This document shows, in pieces, positions 8,764-19,856 of a DNA stretch of 64,000 nucleotides (position 1 is the first letter of the stretch; each line of letters starts with the position of its first letter). The stretch lies in the NCBI GenBank assembly GCA_041392475.1, contig JAWKLZ010000001.1:620001-684000 (forward strand), in the 5' to 3' direction. Position numbers and translations under genes: made by a program. This DNA comes from Chitinophagales bacterium. Its GTDB lineage: Bacteria; Bacteroidota; Bacteroidia; Chitinophagales; UBA2359. The notes under the pieces were generated by a model, which was given only the letters and a program-made list of their open reading frames with translations, did not search any database and had not been told where the DNA came from.

Positions 8764-11642
8764 TACTCTAGTATAAACTTAGACAAGTTTTGTCCCTTTT
8801 CGAGACCTATTTTTTTACGTAAGCGATAACGAGCAATTTCTACCCCTCTTATAGATATTCCCATAAGACTGGCAATTTCTTTTGTACTCAAATTCAGACG
8901 CAAAAAAGCACAGAGTTTTTGGTCATTGGGAGTGAGGTCACGGAATTCCTTAGCCAAACGAATAGAAAAGTCACTATGTACTTGGTCAAAATGATGTTTG
9001 AACTGTTTCCAATCTTCTTGTAGTCTTAGCGTTGTATCTATCTCTCTCACTATTTGTTCCAATGCTTGTTTGGTTTCATTGCTTTTTCCTTTGCGCTTGA
9101 CCTGCTTCAAATTTTCTTTAATTCCTTCAATGAATTCATTTTTCACAACCAAATTCATCGTTGAAGCAGCCAACAAACTCTTTACGTGATTCAATTCGTC
9201 AAACATTTTTTCTTGCTTCAATTTGGTAAGTTCTTGCTCTTTCTGTTGTTCTATTTCGATTAGTTTTTGTTGTTTCTCTAAAAGCAATTGTTTTTTGACT
9301 TCTACAATCTTTTTTTCCTTTTTTCTATATCGATTCCTTTGAAATCTAAAAGCCATAAACAAAGACAAAAGACCAAAAATTACATACAATATTTTTGCTA
9401 ACAAACTCCTATAAATCGGCGGGGCAACCTTCAATACCAAAGGATGACTACTAACTGTTTCTCCAAAATAATTTCGAGTTTGTACAATGAATGTATATTC
9501 TCCTTCATTGAGGTTGGTGTATTCTTTTGTAGTAACCGTAGTCCATTCTCCATACTTTTCATCGAAACCCTCCAAAAAATATCGAAACTGTTGGCTATTT
9601 ACATTGAATTGAAATGATTCTATATAAAACTGCAAGACCTTTGCCTGGTAAGAATTGACTTTGATTATTTTCTCTTTATTTTCAGGTTCTACTTCAAATG
9701 GTCTTCGGACAAATAAAATGCTATCTTCCGCAACACTAAAAACCCTACCGACCACAAGGGGCTTCTTAAGTGCTGGATAATTTTCCAATTCAGGTTGATA
9801 ATGTATAAAGCCTTTATTTGCATTGTAATAAATACCACTATTTACATTTATCGATATATTGAGAAGGTCATTGTTGAAAGAATAGCGAAATTGAAACAAG
9901 GAAGAAGGAACAAAGCTATAGTTATTGGAACTAATTTGTTTAAAAGAACCCACCAAGTTTTCTGCAAACAGATGTATATTTTTTTGCAGGTCTTGTGTAA
10001 TTAGGTAAACCGTTTTTTTTCCAATATACTTCGAAAATAAATCTGCATCTACGATTCTATCTGTTTTTTGGTCGAGTTTGTACAGTCCTGCTTTTGTTGC
10101 TATATAAATCTCATTGTCAATTCTACTGAGGATGATCTGTTCGTCAATAGGCAAATCATAGTCATCAGATATTTTCTTGACACTTACTTCGGTTAAATTT
10201 TCTGTTAATTGTAGTTGATACAAACCTTTGTAAAACTGTCCAACCCATATCCTTCCTTGATTGTCTTCTTCAAAAAAGCGACTGGATTCATTGAAGCCAT
10301 TGATTTTTTGAACTCCTTCTAACACCTTATTTTCATTTAACTTAAAAAGATATAGACCGTCATAAGCACCTCCAATCACAAAGTCAGGATTAGAACGCAA
10401 TTGCTTTACCTGCCACAAACCCTCAGTATTGACCAAACGTTTTGCATTACCATTCTCTAAAAGAAATAAGCCGGTGTGGTGTCCAGCATAAAGTTTTCCT
10501 GCAATCTTTTGCATACCATAGGCAGGGCCCTCAGTTCCCTTCAAAAATACACTTTGATTGGCATTTTTTGGCAAAAAATAGATTCCATTTGAGGTTGTAA
10601 AATAAGTACCTATATCTGTTTCAAATGTTTCGTATCCACTTCCTTGTACGTTTGCTTTTCCATTAATGAATTGTATGGGAGAATTTATATCTATGAGCGC
10701 AATTCCATTTTGCATTCCTATCCATAAATTTCCTGAAAAATCTTGAAAGGAACGTAAGCATGCATTGGTCTGTAAACCATCTTGGGTAGTTAAATTTTCG
10801 ATAGATTTTGTTTGGAAGTCATACAAAAATAGGCCTGAAGTCTGCGTAGAAATAGCTATACGAGTATCTGAAAGTTGAAGGACATGATTGACATATTTTC
10901 CTTGTAAAGTTTTAATTAAATCCTCGTAGGATTCGGTAGCACTAAATGCAGCGTTGAACTCAATTTGTCCCGAATTATAAAACAACAAATGTCCTCCATC
11001 CTTTGCCAATATGCCTGAAATAATTTGGCCAGTTTGTTTTTGAGGATAAGTATTAGTCAGCTTATCACCTTTAATTTCAAAAAGCCTTCCTTGTTGATTT
11101 TGGGTGAATATTTTTTTATCAACGTAAAATGACCTATTCAACCCTTCTTGATTTCGAATTACTGTAATCGTCTCGTTGTCATATATATAAATTCCTTTGA
11201 AGGTACAAAAATAAACTTTGGAGTCTAAAAAGAAAATATCCCAAACATCGTCGAAATCTTTCGAATCTTTTGGGATAATATCTACAATAGAGGTATACTT
11301 CCAATTTTCTTCAAAAAATCCAAACTCTCCTTGAGAACCCACATACAAGCGATTGTTGTTTTCATCAAATGCCAAAGATCTCTTTTTCTTGTCATTTTTG
11401 AAATTGTGTACTTTCCAATCATTTCCATTATAAGAAAGGACTCCCAAATTATTTGCTACAAAAACGTTCATATCTCGATTTTGAGCGAAATCTATATTTT
11501 GGATTCCCGCCTTATATTCTGTAGGAGTAAAATTTTGAATAGGATACTTTCCAGAAAAAGAGTAAGCTTGATGACTTATAAAAAGGATAAGAATCAAGCA
11601 AGGAAAATATTTTGTGATGTAGTCAAAATTAATCATGAGCAA
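8760..11642 (-). CDS. membrane-spanning Y_Y_Y-domain transcriptional regulator with LuxR-type HTH (HTCS-like, no kinase)
   Basis: The 960-residue protein begins with a signal/anchor segment. It continues as a long beta-propeller region of ligand-sensor type (repeats such as GNLWIGMQNGIALID and GRIWVGQFYKGLYQL) to about residue 660, then a Y_Y_Y domain at about 668-735 (FRYFLEGFDEKYGEWTTV). A transmembrane helix lies at about 745-767, a strongly charged coiled coil at about 770-860, and a C-terminal LuxR-type helix-turn-helix at about 904-955 (LTPNDQKLCAFLRLNLSTKEIA). Hybrid two-component sensors that control glycan loci share the periplasmic part, but here there is no histidine-kinase or receiver domain. 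The gene diverges from the glucan-degradation genes, so it is the likely direct regulator of that locus. How a membrane-tethered HTH reaches DNA is inferred. Confidence 0.85.
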   Translation of the reverse strand: MLMINFDYITKYFPCLILILFISHQAYSFSGKYPIQNFTPTEYKAGIQNIDFAQNRDMNVFVANNLGVLSYNGNDWKVHNFKNDKKKRSLAFDENNNRLYVGSQGEFGFFEENWKYTSIVDIIPKDSKDFDDVWDIFFLDSKVYFCTFKGIYIYDNETITVIRNQEGLNRSFYVDKKIFTQNQQGRLFEIKGDKLTNTYPQKQTGQIISGILAKDGGHLLFYNSGQIEFNAAFSATESYEDLIKTLQGKYVNHVLQLSDTRIAISTQTSGLFLYDFQTKSIENLTTQDGLQTNACLRSFQDFSGNLWIGMQNGIALIDINSPIQFINGKANVQGSGYETFETDIGTYFTTSNGIYFLPKNANQSVFLKGTEGPAYGMQKIAGKLYAGHHTGLFLLENGNAKRLVNTEGLWQVKQLRSNPDFVIGGAYDGLYLFKLNENKVLEGVQKINGFNESSRFFEEDNQGRIWVGQFYKGLYQLQLTENLTEVSVKKISDDYDLPIDEQIILSRIDNEIYIATKAGLYKLDQKTDRIVDADLFSKYIGKKTVYLITQDLQKNIHLFAENLVGSFKQISSNNYSFVPSSLFQFRYSFNNDLLNISINVNSGIYYNANKGFIHYQPELENYPALKKPLVVGRVFSVAEDSILFVRRPFEVEPENKEKIIKVNSYQAKVLQFYIESFQFNVNSQQFRYFLEGFDEKYGEWTTVTTKEYTNLNEGEYTFIVQTRNYFGETVSSHPLVLKVAPPIYRSLLAKILYVIFGLLSLFMAFRFQRNRYRKKEKKIVEVKKQLLLEKQQKLIEIEQQKEQELTKLKQEKMFDELNHVKSLLAASTMNLVVKNEFIEGIKENLKQVKRKGKSNETKQALEQIVREIDTTLRLQEDWKQFKHHFDQVHSDFSIRLAKEFRDLTPNDQKLCAFLRLNLSTKEIASLMGISIRGVEIARYRLRKKIGLEKGQNLSKFILEY

Positions 11643-11716
11643 GTTTGTTAATGACTTAAATGTTTGAATAATAAATGATTATTTTTTCAAAAATGTCATT
11701 TTGTAGTAGTTTCAGG

Positions 11717-11740
11717 AATAATTGATGAAATAATTGATGA
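11717..11740. promoter_or_regulatory. two exact tandem 12-bp direct repeats in the divergent promoter region
   Basis: The 12-mer aataattgatga occurs twice back to back, and the pair is bracketed by gtagt (11706-11710) and actac (11741-11745). It sits between the regulator gene and the first glycosidase gene, a natural place for a direct-repeat operator bound by the adjacent LuxR-type HTH protein. Binding is inferred. Confidence 0.45.
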
Positions 11741-11768
11741 ACTACGTCTTCCATTAATATAGAAGGAA

Positions 11769-11788
11769 TTTGTGAACTTAATCACAAA
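11769..11788. promoter_or_regulatory. CRP/FNR-type palindrome (TTTGTGA-N6-TCACAAA)
   Basis: A perfect 7+7 inverted repeat with a 6-base spacer contains TGTGA-N6-TCACA, the core recognised by CRP/FNR-family regulators. It lies upstream of a -7 box and about 137 bases before the first glucan gene. This suggests global carbon or redox control of the locus. Bacteroidota CRP-like proteins need not bind exactly this core, so the link is inferred. Confidence 0.45.
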
Positions 11789-11796
11789 AGTAGGTT

Positions 11797-11804
11797 TATA
11801 TTTG
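11797..11804 (+). promoter_or_regulatory. candidate -7 box (TATATTTG) of the glucan locus
   Basis: TATATTTG matches TAnnTTTG exactly. It lies 8 bases downstream of the CRP/FNR-like palindrome and about 120 bases before the start of the glycosidase-barrel gene, leaving a long 5' leader. The spacing to the nearest TTTG upstream (24 bases) is longer than the usual 19-21, which fits an activator-dependent promoter. Confidence 0.45.
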
Positions 11805-11924
11805 CAAAGAATACATTAAATTCATGAGTGAAAAGAAATATTCCATGAAGTTATATGACACAATTTTCCTGTAAGTGAAATAGTGAATAACATTCATTCA
11901 GATTGCAAACAAACAACAAACAAA

Positions 11925-15071
<3,147 letters not shown>

Positions 15072-15111
15072 AAAAAGATAGCTCCATTGCTATTTGGTTG
15101 GTGAAATAAAG

Positions 15112-15186
15112 GGTTTTTGAAGTTTGCAGTTAAAAAAGTTGTAAAATTTTATTAACTTTCTTTCCTAATGAAAAACTTCAAAAGCC
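15112..15186. repeat. intergenic inverted repeat ggtttttgaagttt / aaacttcaaaagcc
   Basis: The arms at 15112-15125 and 15173-15186 pair over 13 of 14 bases and enclose a 47-base loop. They lie between the glycosidase-barrel gene and the binding lipoprotein gene. The same core recurs at 18799-18873 after the T9SS gene, so it is likely a locus-specific stem-loop that attenuates or stabilises the polycistronic mRNA. Confidence 0.5.
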
Positions 15187-15278
15187 TGATATTTCAAAAA
15201 TATCATTTGACCATTCAAAATCTCTAAGAATCTATTTTATCCCAATACTCACAATCAATAATAAAAAATACAAACAAA

Positions 15279-17216
15279 ATGAAAAGCATACATTGCAATA
15301 ATAGCGTGATTGCGCTAATGATAACTTTTCTTCTAATAAATTTTAGCTGTTCCAGAGACATCGATGAATTAGAACCAGCCTCCTTTCCGACCAATGGGGA
15401 TGTCTTTTTGGATACCTTTACAGGAGGCATGGAATATGCTGCATTTGGTGGGTCAAAAGTGACCGCTTTTGATGTAGATACAGATATAAAATATGATGGA
15501 ACTGCGTCTATGAGATTTGCTGTTCCCGATGTAGGAGATCCAGAAGGAGCTTATGCAGGAGGAAGTTTTTATTTAGGTTCAGGGCGAGATCTTTCTGGTT
15601 ATGATGCACTTACTTTTTGGGCAAGAGCCTCTAAAGCTGCCTCAATCGATGTTGTGGGTTTTGGAAATGATTTGGATGAAAACAAATATGTGGCAACTAT
15701 ATCTGGTTTAAACGTTAATACTAACTGGAAGAAATACTACATCCCAATCCCCGATCCTTCCAAATTAATCCAAGAAAAAGGGATGTTTTTCTACTCTGAA
15801 GGACCAGAAGATGGAAAAGGCTATACTTTCTGGATTGATGAAGTACAGTTTGAAAAACTAGGCAATATAGTACTTGCCGAAACTGGAATATTGGAGGGAC
15901 AAGACCAAGAGATTCCTGCTGAGATAGGTGATGACTTACCAATTGGTGGAACATTCACCATATTCAACCTCTCTACAGGTGCCAATCAAAGAGTAGAAAC
16001 TGCTCCTTCCTATTTTGATTTCACTTCCTCTAATACCAGTACTGCAACAGTGAGTCCTACAGGTATTGTATCTGTAGTTGGTGGTGAGGAAGCAGTGATC
16101 AGTGCCAAACTAGCAGGACTTGATGCAGTAGGTTCTTTAAAAGTTGTATCTACAGGAGAAGCTGTAAGACCTGCAACTCCAGCTCCTACTCCAACACAGA
16201 ACCCAGATAGCGTAATTTCTTTGTTTAGCAACGCTTATGTAGATGTTCCAGTTGATACTTGGAATCCATTTTGGGAATTTTCAACAGCGACAAACTCTGA
16301 CCTCCAAATAGATGGAGATGATGTGAAGCAATATAAGTTCCTCAATTTTGTCGGTATTGAGTTTAAAACTCAAACCATCGATGCAACTGATATGACGCAT
16401 TTTCATATTGATATATGGACACCTGATCCAACTGATCTTCCTGCGGCATTCAAGGTTTTATTAGTCGATTTTGGAGCAGATGGAGTTGTAGAAGGCAATG
16501 ACAATACTTCCCATGAGCTAGCTTTTACAAGTCCTACCTTGGTTAGCAATCAATGGGTAAGTTTGGATATTCCATTAGCGAATTTCATAGGCTTATTAAA
16601 CAGAAAACATTTGGGGCAATTAGTTTTATCTGGAGACCTCCCCAACGTTTTTATTGACAACGTTTATTTCTACAAATCTGATGAAGAAGTTGAAGATTTA
16701 TCTGCTCCAACTACCCCCGCCCCAACGCCTACTCGTAATGCTGCAAATGTAATCTCTCTGTTTAGTAATGCTTACAACGATGTGCCAGTAGATACGTGGA
16801 ATCCATTCTGGGAATTTTCAACGGCAGTCAACTTTGACATTCAAGTACAGGGAGACGATATAAAGCAATACAAACTACTCAATTTTGTTGGAATCGAATT
16901 TGTTTCTCAGCAGATAGATGCAAGCGATATGACCCATTTCCATATGGATATTTGGACACCTGACCCAACCGCACCGCCAGCAGTATTCAAGATTTTATTG
17001 GTAGATTTTGGAGCAGATGGAAGTTTTGGTGGAGGAGATGATTCTAGCCACGAATTGCCTTTTAGCAGCCCAACCTTAGTTACTAATCAATGGATTAGCT
17101 TAGACATTCCACTATCTAATTTCGTAGGTTTGAATAGTAGAAAAAACTTGGCTCAATTGGTACTTTCAGGTGATATTCCAACTATTAACTTGGACAATGT
17201 GTATTTCTACAAATAA
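15279..17216 (+). CDS. surface lipoprotein with carbohydrate-binding-like modules and a BIG2 domain
   Basis: The signal ends in a lipobox at LLINFSCSRD, so it is a lipoprotein. Residues about 35-190 form a jelly-roll, CBM-like module (YDALTFWARASKAASIDVVGF, then FWIDEVQFEK). Residues about 205-290 look like a bacterial Ig-like (BIG2) fold ending in AVISAKLAGLDAVGSLKVVS. Two homologous modules of about 160 residues follow (about 310-465 and 485-645), each starting VISLFSNAY and containing DTWNPFWEFSTA, DMTHFHxDIWTPDPT and a closing Asp-Asn-Val-Tyr-Phe-Tyr-Lys. No catalytic motif is visible. By position it may capture glucan at the cell surface, taking the role SusD/SusE lipoproteins play elsewhere; that is inferred. 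Confidence 0.75.
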   Translation: MKSIHCNNSVIALMITFLLINFSCSRDIDELEPASFPTNGDVFLDTFTGGMEYAAFGGSKVTAFDVDTDIKYDGTASMRFAVPDVGDPEGAYAGGSFYLGSGRDLSGYDALTFWARASKAASIDVVGFGNDLDENKYVATISGLNVNTNWKKYYIPIPDPSKLIQEKGMFFYSEGPEDGKGYTFWIDEVQFEKLGNIVLAETGILEGQDQEIPAEIGDDLPIGGTFTIFNLSTGANQRVETAPSYFDFTSSNTSTATVSPTGIVSVVGGEEAVISAKLAGLDAVGSLKVVSTGEAVRPATPAPTPTQNPDSVISLFSNAYVDVPVDTWNPFWEFSTATNSDLQIDGDDVKQYKFLNFVGIEFKTQTIDATDMTHFHIDIWTPDPTDLPAAFKVLLVDFGADGVVEGNDNTSHELAFTSPTLVSNQWVSLDIPLANFIGLLNRKHLGQLVLSGDLPNVFIDNVYFYKSDEEVEDLSAPTTPAPTPTRNAANVISLFSNAYNDVPVDTWNPFWEFSTAVNFDIQVQGDDIKQYKLLNFVGIEFVSQQIDASDMTHFHMDIWTPDPTAPPAVFKILLVDFGADGSFGGGDDSSHELPFSSPTLVTNQWISLDIPLSNFVGLNSRKNLAQLVLSGDIPTINLDNVYFYK

Positions 17217-17301
17217 TTCAATTCAAATTTGATGGAAATGGCAATATTTATTTAGAAAATACCTGCTTTCATAAGTAAAAATCATTTAACTTTAACAAAA
17301 G

Positions 17302-17348
17302 AGTAACTTCATGATGTGTTTTACTGAAATAGGAATTGTGAAGTTACT
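17302..17348. repeat. intergenic inverted repeat agtaacttca / tgaagttact
   Basis: Perfect 10-bp arms enclose a 27-base loop between the lipoprotein and T9SS genes. The AACTTC/GAAGTT core is shared with the other two intergenic stem-loops of this locus. No clear T-run follows, so processing or regulation is more likely than termination. Confidence 0.45.
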
Positions 17349-17391
17349 TTAATTTTTAATAAATATATTTAATTATTATAAAACAAATACA

Positions 17392-18765
17392 ATGAAAAAA
17401 ATTACTCTTTTAATTCTTTTACTACAAGTAACATTCGTTTTTTCACAAAATGCACCGATTGACTTTGAGCCAGATGGTTTTGGCGCATCTTGGACATGGG
17501 CAACTTTTGAAGCACCAATGGGAGAAAGCAATCCTACCTTTAGCGTGGTCGCCAATCCTTCAGTTGATGCCCTAAATGGTTCTGCCAATGTTGCCAAAAT
17601 GGATATAAGTTATGCAACTGATGCAGGTTGGGGTAGTGCTGGATGTGAGTCCATGCACGGTTCTGATATAGGAACCTTTACTATTACGGAGCAAAACAAG
17701 ATTGTAAGGATGATGGTTTACCAAGAGGGCTTTGCTGCACCTGTTGCGCTCAAATTTGCGTCACCAACTGGATTTGCTTTTCCTGAAGTTGTTATTCCTA
17801 ATTCAGTTGCAGATGCATGGGTGTTAATTGAATTTAATATGTCTGGATGGATAGGAGCCCCTGAAACCCCAGACCAATTTATCTTTTTCCCAAGTTATGG
17901 TCCAAGAGCAACTGGGCATGTAGTATATTTTGACAATGTTACATTCAATGCCTCTCCTCCGCCTTCAGGCGAGCCTACTGTATCAGCTCCGAATCCAACA
18001 ATTGATGCAAGCGAGGTACTTTCTGTTTACAGTGAGTCTTATGCAGCTGAGAATACGGTTACTAATTTCAACTTGAATGCTTTTCAGGGAGGAGGTACTA
18101 TTTCAGAAACAGAGATTGCAGGCGACGGTAACAAAACAATTAAAATAGAAAACCTGTCTTTTTATGGTGCTCAATGGGATGCTGTAAACTTGAGTTCATA
18201 TCTTTATGTACATTTAGACTATTGGGCAACTACTTCAACACTATTCAATTTTTATTTGATTGACGCAACCGCAGGTATTCCTGGTGGAAACATTGCAGAG
18301 CCAAGGTATTCTATTTCAACATCTGGTGGAGATGAGACTTTGGTTCAGGGAGAGTGGAAAAGTGTTTTTATCCCATTGCAGCATTTTATAGATTATCCTT
18401 CTACTGGATTTGACTATGATTTGAATGATATTTTCCAATGGAAATTTGATGGCAATGGTACGGTATTTATTGACAATGTATATTTTACTTCTAATGGCAA
18501 TGTAAGCACCAATGATATTATATTGGAGTCAGTAGGGGCACTTGTTTACCCTAATCCTACACAGAATAGCTGGACATTAGAAACCAAAAATGTAGGAATG
18601 TCCTCTATTCAAGTGTTTGATATGGCAGGAAAAAATGTATTGTCTATACTTCCAGATAACAGTAATATCGCAAAAATTGACGCATCTAACTTAGATGCAG
18701 GATTGTACTTTGCTCAAGTAAAAACACCACAGGGTGTGTTCAGTATGAAACTTATTAAAGAGTAA
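17392..18765 (+). CDS. T9SS-exported beta-glucan-binding-like protein
   Basis: An N-terminal signal peptide (ITLLILLLQVTFVFSQN) and a C-terminal type IX secretion sorting domain (LVYPNPTQNSWTLE, then LDAGLYFAQVKTPQG and MKLIKE) mark it as a surface-exported protein. Two jelly-roll modules lie between them: residues about 25-185, ending VYFDNVTF, and about 200-365, starting VLSVYSESY and ending VFIDNVYF. The second is related to the repeated modules of the preceding lipoprotein. No glycosidase motif is visible, so a carbohydrate-binding role is inferred from fold and neighbours. A strong inverted repeat follows the gene. Confidence 0.78.
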   Translation: MKKITLLILLLQVTFVFSQNAPIDFEPDGFGASWTWATFEAPMGESNPTFSVVANPSVDALNGSANVAKMDISYATDAGWGSAGCESMHGSDIGTFTITEQNKIVRMMVYQEGFAAPVALKFASPTGFAFPEVVIPNSVADAWVLIEFNMSGWIGAPETPDQFIFFPSYGPRATGHVVYFDNVTFNASPPPSGEPTVSAPNPTIDASEVLSVYSESYAAENTVTNFNLNAFQGGGTISETEIAGDGNKTIKIENLSFYGAQWDAVNLSSYLYVHLDYWATTSTLFNFYLIDATAGIPGGNIAEPRYSISTSGGDETLVQGEWKSVFIPLQHFIDYPSTGFDYDLNDIFQWKFDGNGTVFIDNVYFTSNGNVSTNDIILESVGALVYPNPTQNSWTLETKNVGMSSIQVFDMAGKNVLSILPDNSNIAKIDASNLDAGLYFAQVKTPQGVFSMKLIKE

Positions 18766-18798
18766 GGGACTTTGAATAATGGTTATTGAAAAACAGAG

Positions 18799-18873
18799 GA
18801 CTTTTGAAGTTTATTGCTATTGAATTGAAAGACTATAATTTAGTGTTATTCAAAATGATAAACTTCAAAAGTC
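18799..18873. repeat. perfect 15-bp inverted repeat gacttttgaagttta / taaacttcaaaagtc
   Basis: The arms at 18799-18813 and 18859-18873 are perfectly complementary around a 45-base loop. The element lies between the T9SS gene and the GH16 gene and shares its CTTTTGAAGTTT core with the element at 15112-15186. It could tune expression of upstream against downstream genes. Confidence 0.55.
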
Positions 18874-18905
18874 TATAACCAATCTTTTTGTAAAGTATTT
18901 ATTTA

Positions 18906-19754
18906 ATGCCTAAAATATTCAACATGATTAAAATAAATTATATTTTAATATATGGCGTACTTATATCCTTTATTCTTTTTGCAATTTCTGGATGTACAAA
19001 AGATGCAGACACAACAAATAGAAACTATGAGTTGGTTTGGGAAGATAATTTTCAAGGCTCTTCTGGTGAATTACCAGACGCCACAAAGTGGACTTTTGAT
19101 ATTGGAACAGGTCAAAACGGATGGGGTAACAGAGAATTACAGTACTATACAAATGCTCCTACCAATGTATCTTTAGATGGAGAAGGTATGCTGGCTATCG
19201 TTGCAAGAAGTGAAAGTTTTGGAGGCAAAAATTATACTTCTGCTCGAATTAAAACACAAGAAATTTTCGATCAAGCTTATGGTCGCTTTGAAGCTCGGGC
19301 GAAATTGCCTAGGGGATTTGGTCTTTGGCCCGCATTTTGGCTGTTGGGGAGTGATATTGAAACCGTAGGATGGCCTCAATGTGGCGAAATTGACATTATG
19401 GAAAATCGAGGACAGGAACCAACTTTAGTTCAAGGGACTGTACATGGACCAGGCTATTCGGGGGGGGGCTCTATTACGTCAAGTTTCGTATTAGAAAATA
19501 GTCGTTTTGATGTAGATTTCCATGTTTTCGCCATAGAGTGGGGATTAGATTTCATTGATTTTTATGTAGATGACAATCTCTATCAACGAATTGCTCCCGA
19601 AGATGTGCCAGGCGAATGGGTGTACGATCATCCTTTCTTCATGATACTAAACGTAGCAGTAGGCGGCGATTATGTAGGATCTCCAAATAGTGATACAAAA
19701 TTTCCACAAACTTTGTTGGTCGACTATGTACGGGTTTACAAAGAAGTTAATTAA
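18906..19754 (+). CDS. GH16 endo-beta-1,3-glucanase (laminarinase) lipoprotein
   Basis: The protein has a lipoprotein signal ending in FAISGCTKD; initiation at 18906 or at the second Met (18924) are both possible. The GH16 fold is clear: WEDNF near the start, TSARIKTQEIFDQAYGRFEARAKLP, then FWLLG and the catalytic motif GEIDIMEN, whose first Glu is the nucleophile and second the acid/base, and HVFAIEWG. The EIDIME form without a beta-bulge change fits laminarinases and lichenases. As a surface or periplasmic lipoprotein it would make the first endo-cuts in beta-1,3-glucan. It is full length. Confidence 0.93.
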   Translation: MPKIFNMIKINYILIYGVLISFILFAISGCTKDADTTNRNYELVWEDNFQGSSGELPDATKWTFDIGTGQNGWGNRELQYYTNAPTNVSLDGEGMLAIVARSESFGGKNYTSARIKTQEIFDQAYGRFEARAKLPRGFGLWPAFWLLGSDIETVGWPQCGEIDIMENRGQEPTLVQGTVHGPGYSGGGSITSSFVLENSRFDVDFHVFAIEWGLDFIDFYVDDNLYQRIAPEDVPGEWVYDHPFFMILNVAVGGDYVGSPNSDTKFPQTLLVDYVRVYKEVN

Positions 19755-19856
19755 ATAATTATTTTTCTATCCTATTCTACCTAAAGTATGAAAATACTTA
19801 CAAAATCGAGATATTGGAGTTTTATTCATTGAATTGAAAACTGAAGAGATTAAATA

